Source of the DNA: Streptomyces sp. S.PB5
GTDB taxonomy: Bacteria > Actinomycetota > Actinomycetes > Streptomycetales > Streptomycetaceae
Direction: 5' to 3'
Length of the DNA: 64,000 nucleotides
Assembly (NCBI RefSeq): GCF_030403745.1
Contig: NZ_JAQMWP010000002.1
Span: 248,001-312,000 of the forward strand
Made by a program: the position numbers and the translations under genes. This document shows, in pieces, positions 35,931 through 45,052 of the stretch (within the stretch, counting starts at the first letter, position 1; each line of letters begins with the position of its first letter). The notes under the pieces were generated by a model. That model made no database searches and was not told the origin of the DNA. It saw only the letters and a program-made list of their open reading frames with translations.

Positions 35931-36920
35931 TCAGCCCCATACTCCCCGCAGCCAGTCCAACTGCCGCCGCACCTGCACCGCGTCCCCACCCTCGTGCCCG
36001 TTGTACGGATAGGCGTGGATCTCCGTCCGGGGCTGCGCTCCGGACAACTCGCCGTACCGATTGAACGCCGCGTACGCCCCACTCGGCGGACACACCGTGT
36101 CCCGCAGCCCCACCCCGAAGTGCGCCGGAGCATGCGCACGCCGGGCGAAGGAGATGCCCTCCATGTACGCGAGGGTGCGGTACGCGGCCTCTTCGGCGCC
36201 GCGATGGACGGACAGATACGCGGTGATCTCGCCGTAGGGGGTCGCGTCGGTGAGATCCAGCGCGCGGCGGACACCGCACAGGAACGGCGCGGTCACCAGA
36301 GCCGCCGACAGACCGGGCACGAGCCCTGCCACGGCCAGCGCAAGACCCCCGCCCTGACTGTTGCCGACGGCCGCGACCCGCCCGACGTCCACCCCCGGCA
36401 ACTCACGCACCGCCGCGACCGCCCGCACCGCATCCGTGATGAGCCGCCGATAGTGATGGTCCCGCGGATCGAGCAGCCCCCGCACGACGGCCCCCGGCCC
36501 ACCCGCCGCCGCCCCGGCGTGCGGATCGGGGGTCGCGCCTCCGTTGCCGTACTGGTCCCCCTGACCGCGATTGTCCATCAGCAGATGCGCATACCCGGCG
36601 TTCACCCAGGTGAGCCGCTCATGGGGGAGCCCCCGCCCGCGACCGTACCCCGCGAATTCGACCACCGCGGGCAGGAGTTCGGACACCCCCGCCGGTCTGC
36701 TGAACCAGGCCCGCACCGGGTCCCCACCGAAGCCCCGGAAGGCCACGTCCCATGTGTCCGTCAGCCGCAGCCCGTTCTCCACCGGCCGCACCGACACCAA
36801 CACCTCTTCCTGAGCGGCCTCCTTGAGCGTCCCGGCCCAGAACTCCTCGAAATCGGCGGGCTCTTCGGGAAGCGGCCGATGATGCACCAGCTCCGTCAAC
36901 GGCAGGTCGAACGCGGGCAC
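35931..36920 (-). CDS. CE7 acetylxylan esterase/cephalosporin-C deacetylase-type hydrolase
   Basis: A 329-residue alpha/beta hydrolase of carbohydrate esterase family 7. Marks are VPAFDLPLTELVHHRP at the start, GYGRGRGLPHERLTW, RGQGDQ, the nucleophile elbow GNSQGGGLALA, the GLRDTVCPPSGAYAAFN Asp region and the terminal YNGHEGG His. It lacks a signal peptide, so it deacetylates imported oligosaccharides in the cytoplasm. The GTG at 36920 is chosen (GCGAGG upstream, family-like start); GTG 36926 is an alternative. It is divergent from the sugar ABC operon, so a role in the same acetylated-glycan pathway is likely. Confidence 0.88.
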   Translation of the reverse strand: MPAFDLPLTELVHHRPLPEEPADFEEFWAGTLKEAAQEEVLVSVRPVENGLRLTDTWDVAFRGFGGDPVRAWFSRPAGVSELLPAVVEFAGYGRGRGLPHERLTWVNAGYAHLLMDNRGQGDQYGNGGATPDPHAGAAAGGPGAVVRGLLDPRDHHYRRLITDAVRAVAAVRELPGVDVGRVAAVGNSQGGGLALAVAGLVPGLSAALVTAPFLCGVRRALDLTDATPYGEITAYLSVHRGAEEAAYRTLAYMEGISFARRAHAPAHFGVGLRDTVCPPSGAYAAFNRYGELSGAQPRTEIHAYPYNGHEGGDAVQVRRQLDWLRGVWG

Positions 36921-37050
36921 AAGCACCTCGCAGGAGTCGGTCCGAGTATGGAAACTTGCGGAGTCTCACGCACCGAGCCCCCATGTTCTACCCCGCGCTC
37001 CACCGCCTACAACTCCGCGCACCCACATCAAAAGCCCGCTGCAGCACCCA

Positions 37051-37079
37051 TTGACAGCGCTTTCTGACGCCTTTAGGTT
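37051..37079 (+). promoter_or_regulatory. Strong consensus promoter of the Lpl-type sugar operon
   Basis: TTGACA (37051-37056), 17-bp spacer, TAGGTT (37074-37079). An AGCGCT palindrome overlaps the -35 spacer edge, a second lies in GGTAAGCGCTCG at 37095-37106. Confidence 0.65.
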
Positions 37080-37103
37080 GCCGCGAAGTTACCGGTAAGC
37101 GCT

Positions 37104-37114
37104 CGAAAGTTTCG
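37104..37114 (+). promoter_or_regulatory. CGAAAGTTTCG inverted repeat
   Basis: An 11-bp odd palindrome 33 bp before the permease start. Streptomyces xylan-related promoters carry CGAAAnTTTCG-type repeats (recalled, not looked up), so this may be the operator of a LacI-type regulator. Confidence 0.5.
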
Positions 37115-37146
37115 GTTCAACTCCCCCCTCCTGAGAGGACCGAGCA

Positions 37147-38130
37147 ATGAGCACCTCCACCAAACCGGCCTCTCCGCCGGGCATCGAGAACCCGTCCGCA
37201 CCGGCCCCACCCCCACCGCCGTCCCCCCGCACCCCCTGGAGACGGGCCCTGCGCCGCGACTGGCAGCTCTACTCGCTCGCGCTGCTGCCCCTGCTGTTCT
37301 TCCTGGTCTTCCGCTATCTGCCGATGCTCGGCAACGTGATCGCGTTCCGCCGCTTCGAACCCGGCGGCTCGATCTTCGGCGAGCAGTGGGTGGGCCTGCG
37401 CTATGTCGAGATGTTCCTCAACGACCCCACGTTCTGGCAGGTGTTCCGCAACACCCTCTGGATCGGCGGACTCACCCTCGTCTTCTGCTTCCCGATCCCG
37501 ATCGTGCTCGCCCTGCTGCTGAACGAGGTCCGCCGGCGCTCGCTGAAGCGCTTCGTGCAGTCGGTGTCCTACCTCCCGCACTTCCTGTCGATCGTGATCG
37601 TCGCCGGCATCACCCTGCAGATGCTTGCCACCGACGGCCCGGTCAACCATGTCCTGGGCTGGTTCGGCCACGACCCGATCCGGTTCATCCAGGAACCCGA
37701 GTGGTTCCGCGCGATCTACGTCGGCTCCGAGATCTGGCAGACCGCCGGCTGGGGCACGATCCTCTACCTCGCCGCCCTCACCACCATCGACGAGGACCTG
37801 TACGAGGCCGCCCGCATCGACGGCGCGGGCCGCTGGCAGCAGATCTGGCACGTCACCCTGCCCGGGATCCGCCCCACCATGATCACACTGCTGATCCTCA
37901 ACATCGGCACCTTCCTGGCGGTCGGCTTCGAGAAGGTACTGCTGCTGTACAACGCGCTGACGTACCCGACCGCCGACGTGATCTCCACGTACGTCTACCG
38001 GACCGGTGTCGAGTCCAGCAGCTTCAGCTACGCAGCCGCCATCGGACTCTTCGAGGCGATCATCGGCCTGGTCCTGATCATCTCCGCCAACCAGCTCTCG
38101 CGCCGCACGGTGGGGACCAGCCTGTGGTGA
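37147..38130 (+). CDS. Sugar ABC transporter permease (LplB type)
   Basis: A 327-residue inner-membrane permease of the CUT1 group, first of a pair. A Pro-rich cytosolic N-terminus of about 35 residues is followed by six hydrophobic segments; the EAA loop is EDLYEAARIDGAGRWQQIWHVTLPGIRP. Opening residues YSLALLPLLFFLVFRYLPMLG and the IAFRRFEPGGSIFG pattern are typical of LplB/YtcP permeases for complex oligosaccharides. GAGAGGACCGAGCA precedes the ATG. No ATPase is encoded nearby; a shared MsiK-type ATPase elsewhere is likely, as usual in Streptomyces. It overlaps the next gene. Confidence 0.9.
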   Translation: MSTSTKPASPPGIENPSAPAPPPPPSPRTPWRRALRRDWQLYSLALLPLLFFLVFRYLPMLGNVIAFRRFEPGGSIFGEQWVGLRYVEMFLNDPTFWQVFRNTLWIGGLTLVFCFPIPIVLALLLNEVRRRSLKRFVQSVSYLPHFLSIVIVAGITLQMLATDGPVNHVLGWFGHDPIRFIQEPEWFRAIYVGSEIWQTAGWGTILYLAALTTIDEDLYEAARIDGAGRWQQIWHVTLPGIRPTMITLLILNIGTFLAVGFEKVLLLYNALTYPTADVISTYVYRTGVESSSFSYAAAIGLFEAIIGLVLIISANQLSRRTVGTSLW

Positions 38131-38996
38131 GGCCGAGCCGCTCCTACCGGGTCTTCCAGGGTGTCAACGGAGTGATCCTCACGCTGGTCGTGGCCGTGAC
38201 CCTGTACCCCTTCGTCAACATCATCGCGAGGTCCTTCAGCGGGGAGCGCCAGATCCGCGCCGGTGAAGTGACCCTGTGGCCCAAGGGGTTCAACCTCACC
38301 ACGTACAAAATCGTCTTCCAGGACTCGATGTTCTGGCGGAACTACGGCAACACCGTGCTCTACACGGTCGTATCGACCGCCGTGGCCATGGTTCTGACGA
38401 CCTGTTACGCGTACGTCCTGTCGAAGAAGCACCTCAAGGGGCGCACCGCGCTCGTCGGCATCGCCGTCTTCACCATGTTCTTCACCGGCGGCCTCATCCC
38501 GCAGTACGTCCTGATCACCAGCCTCGGACTGAAGAACAGCGTGTGGGCGATCGCGCTGCCCAACGCGATCAGCGTGTTCAACCTCCTGGTGATGAAGGCC
38601 TTCTTCGAGAACCTGCCGACCGAACTGGAGGAGGCCGCGCAGATCGACGGCCTGAGCACCTACGGGATCCTGCTCAGGATCGTGCTGCCGCTGTCCAAGG
38701 CGGTCGTCGCGACCATGGTCCTCTTCTACTCCGTGTCGTTCTGGAACTCCTGGTTCAGCGCCTTCCTCTACATGGACAGCTCGGACCTGATGCCGGTCAC
38801 CGTCTATCTGCGCAACCTCATCTCGGGCGTGACCGGCGGCGGCAACGCCGGTGCCGGTACCGAGCAGCTCAGCCAGACCGGGGCCAACATCCAGGCGGTC
38901 GCGATCGTGCTCACCTCGCTGCCGATCATCTGCGTGTACCCGTTCGTGCAGCGCTACTTCGTCTCGGGCGTGATGCTCGGCGCGGTCAAGGGCTGA
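38127..38996 (+). CDS. Sugar ABC transporter permease (LplC/YtcP type)
   Basis: The second CUT1 permease, 289 residues, starting at GTG 38127 within the previous stop (GTGA overlap). Six hydrophobic segments; the EAA loop is TELEEAAQIDGLSTYGILLRIVLPLSKA. GGLIPQYVLITSLGLKNSVWAI is characteristic of the LplC group. Partner of the preceding permease and the following lipoprotein. Confidence 0.9.
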   Translation: MRPSRSYRVFQGVNGVILTLVVAVTLYPFVNIIARSFSGERQIRAGEVTLWPKGFNLTTYKIVFQDSMFWRNYGNTVLYTVVSTAVAMVLTTCYAYVLSKKHLKGRTALVGIAVFTMFFTGGLIPQYVLITSLGLKNSVWAIALPNAISVFNLLVMKAFFENLPTELEEAAQIDGLSTYGILLRIVLPLSKAVVATMVLFYSVSFWNSWFSAFLYMDSSDLMPVTVYLRNLISGVTGGGNAGAGTEQLSQTGANIQAVAIVLTSLPIICVYPFVQRYFVSGVMLGAVKG

Positions 38997-39036
38997 CGCC
39001 CGCTCAATTCACTTACGGAACAAGGGAGTATCCGTG

Positions 39037-40689
39037 ATGAACGAAGGACAGCTGTCGCGGCGTCAGATCCTGGCGGCCGCAGGTTTCATCGGTCTCGCCG
39101 CCCTCACCGGCTGCGGCAGCGGCGACGACGGCGGGGACGGCAAGGACCTGTCCAAGAAGCAGAACGGCGCGATGAAGGAGTACACCCCCGGCCAGCAGTT
39201 CAAGGCCGCGAAGCCGTTGTCCTTCTCCATGCTGCACAACAACAACCCGGTCTACCCGATGAAGAGCAGCTGGCTGTTCTGGAAGGAGGTCACCCGGCGA
39301 ACCGGCGTCACCATCAAGCCCGTCGACGTCCCGCTGGCGGACTACGAGAAGAAGCGCAGCGTCCTCATCGGCGCGGGCGACGCCCCCTTCCTCATCCCGA
39401 AGACGTACCACCCGGGCGAGGTCGCGTTCGTGTCGTCCGGGGCGATCCTCCCGGTCAGCGAGTACGTGCATCTGATGCCGAACTACCAGGACAAGGTGAA
39501 GAGGTGGAAGCTCGAGCCCGAACTCGACTCCATACGCCAGTCCGACGGCAAGTACTACCTGCTGCCCGGCCTGCACGAGAAGCCCAAGGCCGGATACTCG
39601 CTCTCCTTCCGCACGGACACCCTCGAAAAGCTCGGCCTGACCCTGCCGGAGACCTGGGACCAGGTCTACGACGTCCTCAAGGCCCTCAAGTCGGAGTACC
39701 CCGACAAGTACCCGTGGACCGACCGCTGGAGCACCAACACCCCCTTCCCGTGCGGGGCGTTGTTCAGCTACCTCGGACAGGCGTACGGGATCAGGGCGGG
39801 CTGGACGTACGACAACATCGACTTCGACACCGAGGCGCAGAAGTTCGTGTTCACCGGCGCCTTGGACGCCTGGCGTCAGATGGTCGAGTTCCTGAGGAAG
39901 TTCGTCGCCGAGAAGCTGCTCGACCCGGAGAGCTTCACCCAGCAGGACGACCAGGCGCTGCAGAAGCTGCTGGCCGAGAAGTCCTATGCGATCAGCGCCA
40001 ATCCGCAGGTGCTGGTGCAGGAGTACCGCTACAACCTGGAGAAGCAGGTCAAGGGCGCGAAGATCGAGATGGTCCCGGTGCCCCTCGGCCCGGCGGGCCC
40101 GGTGGTGATCGGCGGCGTCCGGCTGGAGAACGGCATCATGGTCTCCAGCAAGGCCCTGGGGAGCGACAGCTTCGTCGCGATGATGCAGTTCGTGGACTGG
40201 CTCTGGTACTCCGACGAGGGCCAGAAGTTCAGCAAGTGGGGTGTGGAGGGCACCACTTACACGGAGTCCGGCGGCCAGTACAGGCCGGCGCCCGGCATCT
40301 CTCTCATGGGCTCCGACCCGGACGCCCCGAAGGACCTCCAGAAGGACTTCGGCTTCTTCAACGGCGTCTTCACCTACGGCGGCAGCTGGGCCCTGGTCTC
40401 CTCCAACTTCAGCCCGGACGAGAAGAAGTTCCAGGACGCCATGGCCCAGCGCACCCAGCTGCCCATCCCCCCGGCCCACCCGCTGCAGTCCGTCGAGCAG
40501 GAACAGGCGACCCTCTGGGAGACCCCGCTCAAGGATCACGTCATCCAGAACACCCTCCAGTTCGTCCTCGGCAAGCGGCCGCTGTCCGAATGGGACGACT
40601 ACGTCGCCGAGTTGAAGTCGAAGAACATGCAGCAACTCCTCGACCTGCACAACAAGGCGTACGAGCGGTTCAAGAAGGAGAACGCGTGA
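39037..40689 (+). CDS. Extracellular solute-binding lipoprotein (LplA/LipO type)
   Basis: A 550-residue precursor. SRRQILAAAGFIGLAALTGC combines a twin-arginine-like start with a lipobox (LTGC), so it is a membrane-anchored binding protein. Its size, larger than ordinary sugar-binding proteins, matches LplA/YtcQ proteins that bind oligosaccharides. GGGAG precedes GTG 39034 and ATG 39037; I list the ATG. It feeds the two upstream permeases. Confidence 0.9.
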   Translation: MNEGQLSRRQILAAAGFIGLAALTGCGSGDDGGDGKDLSKKQNGAMKEYTPGQQFKAAKPLSFSMLHNNNPVYPMKSSWLFWKEVTRRTGVTIKPVDVPLADYEKKRSVLIGAGDAPFLIPKTYHPGEVAFVSSGAILPVSEYVHLMPNYQDKVKRWKLEPELDSIRQSDGKYYLLPGLHEKPKAGYSLSFRTDTLEKLGLTLPETWDQVYDVLKALKSEYPDKYPWTDRWSTNTPFPCGALFSYLGQAYGIRAGWTYDNIDFDTEAQKFVFTGALDAWRQMVEFLRKFVAEKLLDPESFTQQDDQALQKLLAEKSYAISANPQVLVQEYRYNLEKQVKGAKIEMVPVPLGPAGPVVIGGVRLENGIMVSSKALGSDSFVAMMQFVDWLWYSDEGQKFSKWGVEGTTYTESGGQYRPAPGISLMGSDPDAPKDLQKDFGFFNGVFTYGGSWALVSSNFSPDEKKFQDAMAQRTQLPIPPAHPLQSVEQEQATLWETPLKDHVIQNTLQFVLGKRPLSEWDDYVAELKSKNMQQLLDLHNKAYERFKKENA

Positions 40690-40732
40690 TCCGCGTCCCG
40701 GCCGCGGCGCGACCGCTCGGGAGGGGCCCGCG

Positions 40733-41413
40733 ATGAGCACCCCCACCACCGCCTTCGGCGCGGGCCCCCTCTCCCGGGCCGCCGCGCTCATCCACACCCT
40801 CGTCACCGTCGAAGCCCTGCTCCTGGCCGCCGCCGCACCCGGCCTCGCCGGTCTGTTCCTGCTGGGCCCCGACCCCTCCAACCTTCCCCTCGCCGCCGTA
40901 TGCCTGCTCCCGCTCGGCCCGGCGCTCTCCGCGGCCCTGTACGCCCTCCACCACCGCGACCGCGACCTCACCGAACTCCACCCGGCCCGCGGCTACTGGC
41001 GCGGCTGGCGGCTCAACGCGCTGCCGGCGCTGCGGCTCTGGGCGCCGCTGCTCGGCTGGCTCACGGTCATCGCCTTCACGCTGACCCACTTCTCCGCGAC
41101 GGGGCTGCCCGGCTGGTGGGCCGTGCTGCTCGCGGCGATCGGCGCGGGATCGCTTCTGTGGGGAGCCCACGCCCTCGTCCTGACCTCGCTCTTCACCTTC
41201 CGCGCCCGCGACACCGCCCGCCTCGCCGCGTACTTCCTGTTCCGGCACGGCCGGGCCACCCTCGCCGCCGGCTCGCTGCTCGTGCTGACCGCCGCGGGGA
41301 CCGCACTGCTCACCGAGGCCCTGCCCGCCCTGCTGGCCGCGCCGCTGCTGCTGTCCCTGCTGCACGGCAGTCGTGCGGTGATCGCCGAGACCCGGGAGGA
41401 CTTCACCGTATGA
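40733..41413 (+). CDS. YesL/DUF624-type membrane protein
   Basis: A 226-residue membrane protein with five or six hydrophobic segments, and the GPALSAALYALHHRDR and YWRGWRLNALPALRLW patterns of DUF624 (YesL) proteins. These accompany Lpl-type oligosaccharide transporters in Bacillus and actinobacteria; their exact role is unknown. GGGAGG precedes the ATG. The stop overlaps the GH42 start by 4 bp. Confidence 0.75.
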   Translation: MSTPTTAFGAGPLSRAAALIHTLVTVEALLLAAAAPGLAGLFLLGPDPSNLPLAAVCLLPLGPALSAALYALHHRDRDLTELHPARGYWRGWRLNALPALRLWAPLLGWLTVIAFTLTHFSATGLPGWWAVLLAAIGAGSLLWGAHALVLTSLFTFRARDTARLAAYFLFRHGRATLAAGSLLVLTAAGTALLTEALPALLAAPLLLSLLHGSRAVIAETREDFTV

Positions 41414-43413
41414 GCCGCAAGATCCGGTACGGCGGCGACTACAACCCCGAGCAGTGGCCACAGGAGGTGTGGGACGAGGACCACCGCCTGTTCACGAGGG
41501 CCGGTGTCGACACCCTCACCGTCGGGGTCTTCTCCTGGTCGTTGACCCAACCCGCCGAGGACACCTACGACTTCACCGTCCTGGACCGCATCCTCGACCG
41601 TGCCGCCGCCGAGGACCGCCAGGTCTGCCTCGCCACCGGCACCGCCGCCCTCCCGCCCTGGCTGGCCAGGAAGTACCCCGAGGTGAACCGCACCGACTTC
41701 GAGGGCCGCCGCCACCGCTACGGCCGGCGCCACAACTTCTGCCCCAGCTCACCGGCGTACCGCCGGCTCTCCACGGCCATGGCCGCACGGCTCGCCGAAC
41801 GGTACGCACGCCACCCGGCGTTGATCGCCTGGCACATCAACAACGAGTACGGCGGCGTCTGTTACTGCGAGCTGTGCGCCGAGGCGTTCCGGGAGTGGCT
41901 CCGGAACCGGTACGACAGCCTCGACGCCCTCAACGACGCCTGGTGGACGACCTTCTGGTCCCACCGCTACACCGACTGGTCCGAGATCGAACCTCCGAGC
42001 GCGCTCACCGAGCACTGGCGCGGCCCCGACCACACCGCCTTCCAGGGCATCACCCTCGACTACTTCCGCTTCACCACCGACGCCCTCCTCGGCTGCTTCC
42101 TCGCCGAGAAGGAGGTGATCCGCGCCCATGACCCCGACACCCCCGTCACCACCAACTTCATGGGCATGTTTCGCCCCCTCGACTACCACCGCTGGGCCCC
42201 GCACCTCGACTTCGCCTCCTGGGACAGCTATCCGCCCCTCGACGCCCCGCCTACCTGGCCCGCCCTCGCCCACGACCTGATGCGCGGCCTCAAGGACGGG
42301 GCACCCTTCTGGCTGATGGAACAGACTCCGTCCACTACGGCCTGCCGGGACGTCAACCCCCTGCGCAGGCCGGGGGAGTTGCGGCTGGCCACGTACCAGG
42401 CGATCGCCCATGGCGCCGACGCCGCCCTGTACTTCCAGCTGCGCGCCTCGCGCGGTGCCTGCGAGAAGTACCACGGGGCGGTGATCGGTCACGCGGGGCG
42501 CGACGACACGCGCGTCTTCCGTGAAGTGGCAGTACTGGGAAGGGAGTTGGTGGAGCTGGGGGACGCCGTGCTCGACGCCCGCACCCCCGCCCGTACGGCA
42601 CTCGTCTTCGACTGGGACAGCTGGTGGGCCCTGGAGATCTCCGACGGGCCCTCCCGGCTGGTCAAGTACCAGGACGTGGTGCACGCCTACTATCGGGCCG
42701 CGCGCGAGGCCGGCGCCGACGTGGACGTCGTACCGCAGACCGGTGACCTGAGCTCGTACGACGTGGTCCTGGCACCCGTGCTGCACCTGGTGAAGGGGGA
42801 TCTCGCGGCCCGCCTCGAAGGCGTCGCCGCGCGCGGGGGCACGGTCCTGACGACGTTCCTTTCGGGGCGGTGCGACGAGCACGACCGGGCGTTCCTCACC
42901 GACGTGCCGGGGCCGCTGGCGCCTCTGACGGGCGTGCGGGTCGACGAATGGGACGCGCGGCAACGGGAGTTCGCCCAGCCGATTCCCGAGCTGGGCTCGG
43001 AAGCGCGGCTCGTGTTCGAGATCGTGCGGTTGCGCGGCGCCGAGGCGGTCGCCACGTACGGCGCCGACTTCTATGCGGGCACGCCGGCCGTGACACGGAA
43101 CGTCTTCGGGGAGGGCGAGGGCTGGTACGTCGCCACCGCCCTCGCGCAGCCCGGCGTGGACGAGGTGGTCCTCCGTGTCCTCGCCCGTCACGACCTGATC
43201 GGCCCCTACGCCGACCACCCCTCGGTGGAGGCGGCGACCCGTGTGGCGCCCGACGGCACCCGCCTCCTCTTCCTCCTCAACCACGGTGCGGAGCACGCCC
43301 ATTTGACCGCCCACACCACCGCCACCGACCTGCTGACCGGCAAGCGGACCGAGAAGGGCGAGCCTCTGACCCTCGATCCGCTCGGGGTGCTGGTCCTGCG
43401 CCTGATCAGTTGA
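41410..43413 (+). CDS. GH42 beta-galactosidase
   Basis: A 667-residue cytoplasmic glycosidase. IRYGGDYNPEQWPQEVWDEDHRL is the family opening. Glu146 in HINNEYG is the acid/base and Glu304 in WLMEQTPS the nucleophile. Cys111, Cys151, Cys153 and Cys156 form the metal site seen in many GH42 enzymes. The trimerisation and C-terminal beta domains are complete. ATG 41410 overlaps the yesL-type stop. With a lipoprotein transporter and the CE7 esterase alongside, it probably removes galactose, or arabinose as some GH42 do, from imported plant-wall oligosaccharides. It overlaps the end of the convergent VWA gene by 8 bp. Confidence 0.92.
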   Translation: MSRKIRYGGDYNPEQWPQEVWDEDHRLFTRAGVDTLTVGVFSWSLTQPAEDTYDFTVLDRILDRAAAEDRQVCLATGTAALPPWLARKYPEVNRTDFEGRRHRYGRRHNFCPSSPAYRRLSTAMAARLAERYARHPALIAWHINNEYGGVCYCELCAEAFREWLRNRYDSLDALNDAWWTTFWSHRYTDWSEIEPPSALTEHWRGPDHTAFQGITLDYFRFTTDALLGCFLAEKEVIRAHDPDTPVTTNFMGMFRPLDYHRWAPHLDFASWDSYPPLDAPPTWPALAHDLMRGLKDGAPFWLMEQTPSTTACRDVNPLRRPGELRLATYQAIAHGADAALYFQLRASRGACEKYHGAVIGHAGRDDTRVFREVAVLGRELVELGDAVLDARTPARTALVFDWDSWWALEISDGPSRLVKYQDVVHAYYRAAREAGADVDVVPQTGDLSSYDVVLAPVLHLVKGDLAARLEGVAARGGTVLTTFLSGRCDEHDRAFLTDVPGPLAPLTGVRVDEWDARQREFAQPIPELGSEARLVFEIVRLRGAEAVATYGADFYAGTPAVTRNVFGEGEGWYVATALAQPGVDEVVLRVLARHDLIGPYADHPSVEAATRVAPDGTRLLFLLNHGAEHAHLTAHTTATDLLTGKRTEKGEPLTLDPLGVLVLRLIS

Positions 43414-45052
43414 TGGTGACGACACGGGCCCAGGGCGGCGGGGAATCGGGCATGTACTCCGGATCCTGCTCGTTCACCGCGCGGCCGGCACGGGGGAACA
43501 GGCCGACGACCGTACGGCAGGGCGGCTGAGCGGATGGCCAGGGCGTCTGGCCGTCGGTCAGGGCGACGACCACGTCCGGGCGGGTCCGCAGCGCCCGGGC
43601 GAAACCGGAGCGCAGGTCGGTGCCACCGCCGCCGATCAGTTCGATGTCCTCGGCGCGGCAGAGCGGTACGGCCACCCCGGCGGCCGCGTCGCAGGAGATC
43701 ACCGAGACCAGATCGCGCCGCCCGCCCACCGCCCGCGAGATCGCCGCGACCTCCAGCAGGGCGCTGCCCAACTCGGCGTCGCTCACCGAACCGGAGGTGT
43801 CGATGACGACACACACCCGGGGCGGGTGCCGGCGCAGGCTCGGCAGCAGCACCCCGGGCACACTCGCCGAGCGCCGGGACGGACGCCGGAAGCTGTGGTT
43901 CTCACCGGCCCCCGGCGCACCCGCCGCCGCACGCACCGCCGCCCCCAGCAACTGCCGCCACGGCTGCGGCGGCTGGAACGCCTCGTCCGCCCATCGCCGC
44001 CACCCCTCCGGGGCCTCGCCCGGCCTCGCTCTGATCCCCTCGGCGACCCGGAAGCGCACCGCGTCCCGCTGCTGCCTGCTCAGTCCGTGCGCCCCGTCGG
44101 GCCCCAGCTCCCACGGCCGAGCCTGCCCGTCGGCACCGCCGCCGCAGTCCAGCCACGCCAGGTCGGCGGCGAGCCCGGACATCGACGCCCTGCGCAGATA
44201 CTCCTCCATCAGCAGCCCGTCGGGCAGCCGCAGCAGCGACGGGAGCACCGCGCCGGTCGGCCGGGGCAGGCCCTCGCCATAGATGTCGTCGTTGATCTCG
44301 AAGTCGGCGGCGATGTTCCTCCGGAGGCGTTCGCCGGGCCCGAACTCCTCGTTCTCCCGCGCATACCGCTCACTCCGCCCGTGATGATCCCGCAGCAGAT
44401 GCGAGACCTCGTGCACCCAGACACCTGCCAGCTCCTCCACGGGCATACGGGCCACGAAGCCGGGGGAGACATAGCAGCGCCAGTGCGCGTCGACGGCCAT
44501 GGTCGGCACGGAACGGTCCTCCACGATCCGCAGAGCGAAGAGAGCCACCGCGAGATAGGGCCGGACCTTGACGGCATGCAGCCGCGCGGCCAGCAACTTC
44601 TCCATGTCCAACGGAAGCCCGACCGGATTGTCGGGCCGGCCGCCGTGCCCCCTCGGCGCCACCGGCACACGGGCCCGTACCGGGCGGGGCGGGGGAGGCG
44701 GCGGCATCGGACGAGGCAGAGGCCGGGCCGCCCTCCGCGACGCCCCGGACACGGGCGGCGCCACCTGGGTGGTGCCCTTCACCGGCGGGCCCGATGCCAC
44801 CTGCGTGGCGTGCTGCACGGGCGGGCCCGATGCCACCTGCGTGGCGTCCTCGACCGGTGGGCCTGATGCCGCCTGCGCGTCCCCCTCCACCGGCGGCCCC
44901 GATGTCCCCCGCGTAGCCTTCTCCACCGCCGCGGCATGGGCAGCCGAGGCACGACCCGTTCCTCTGTCGGGTCCGGGCAGCGACTGGCTCCCCACTCCCT
45001 CCGCCAGCCCCGGCATCCGCGCGCCCCCGGCCCCCATGACCTCCCCCATCAC
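43406..45052 (-). CDS. DUF2201-type putative metallopeptidase/VWA-like protein
   Basis: A 548-residue protein. Residues 50-105 hold about four copies of a 12-residue Pro/Gly/Thr repeat encoded by 36-bp DNA repeats, then a Pro-rich linker. From about 145 comes the DUF2201 N-terminal domain with a zincin-like HEVSH (214-218) in VWVHEVSHLLRDHHGRSERYARE. The C-terminal part is VWA-like with a MIDAS-type DTSGSVSD near 425 and GGGGTDL. The start is GTG 45052 (GTGA overlap with the ATPase stop) or ATG 45049. With the MoxR ATPase it forms a conserved two-component arrangement of unknown substrate. Confidence 0.82.
   Translation of the reverse strand: MMGEVMGAGGARMPGLAEGVGSQSLPGPDRGTGRASAAHAAAVEKATRGTSGPPVEGDAQAASGPPVEDATQVASGPPVQHATQVASGPPVKGTTQVAPPVSGASRRAARPLPRPMPPPPPPRPVRARVPVAPRGHGGRPDNPVGLPLDMEKLLAARLHAVKVRPYLAVALFALRIVEDRSVPTMAVDAHWRCYVSPGFVARMPVEELAGVWVHEVSHLLRDHHGRSERYARENEEFGPGERLRRNIAADFEINDDIYGEGLPRPTGAVLPSLLRLPDGLLMEEYLRRASMSGLAADLAWLDCGGGADGQARPWELGPDGAHGLSRQQRDAVRFRVAEGIRARPGEAPEGWRRWADEAFQPPQPWRQLLGAAVRAAAGAPGAGENHSFRRPSRRSASVPGVLLPSLRRHPPRVCVVIDTSGSVSDAELGSALLEVAAISRAVGGRRDLVSVISCDAAAGVAVPLCRAEDIELIGGGGTDLRSGFARALRTRPDVVVALTDGQTPWPSAQPPCRTVVGLFPRAGRAVNEQDPEYMPDSPPPWARVVTIN
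44754..44927 (-). repeat. 36-bp in-frame tandem repeats
   Basis: Four clear units (44784-44819, 44820-44855, 44856-44891, 44892-44927) and a partial one before them. Each encodes a 12-residue unit like VEDATQVASGPP. The two central units differ at a few bases only, so the array is recent and probably length-variable. Confidence 0.8.

Noticed and set aside
36615..36640. CATGGGGGAGCCCCCG palindrome in the CE7 esterase gene as a possible mini-element
   Set aside because: The encoded GRGLPHERL is the conserved CE7 segment.
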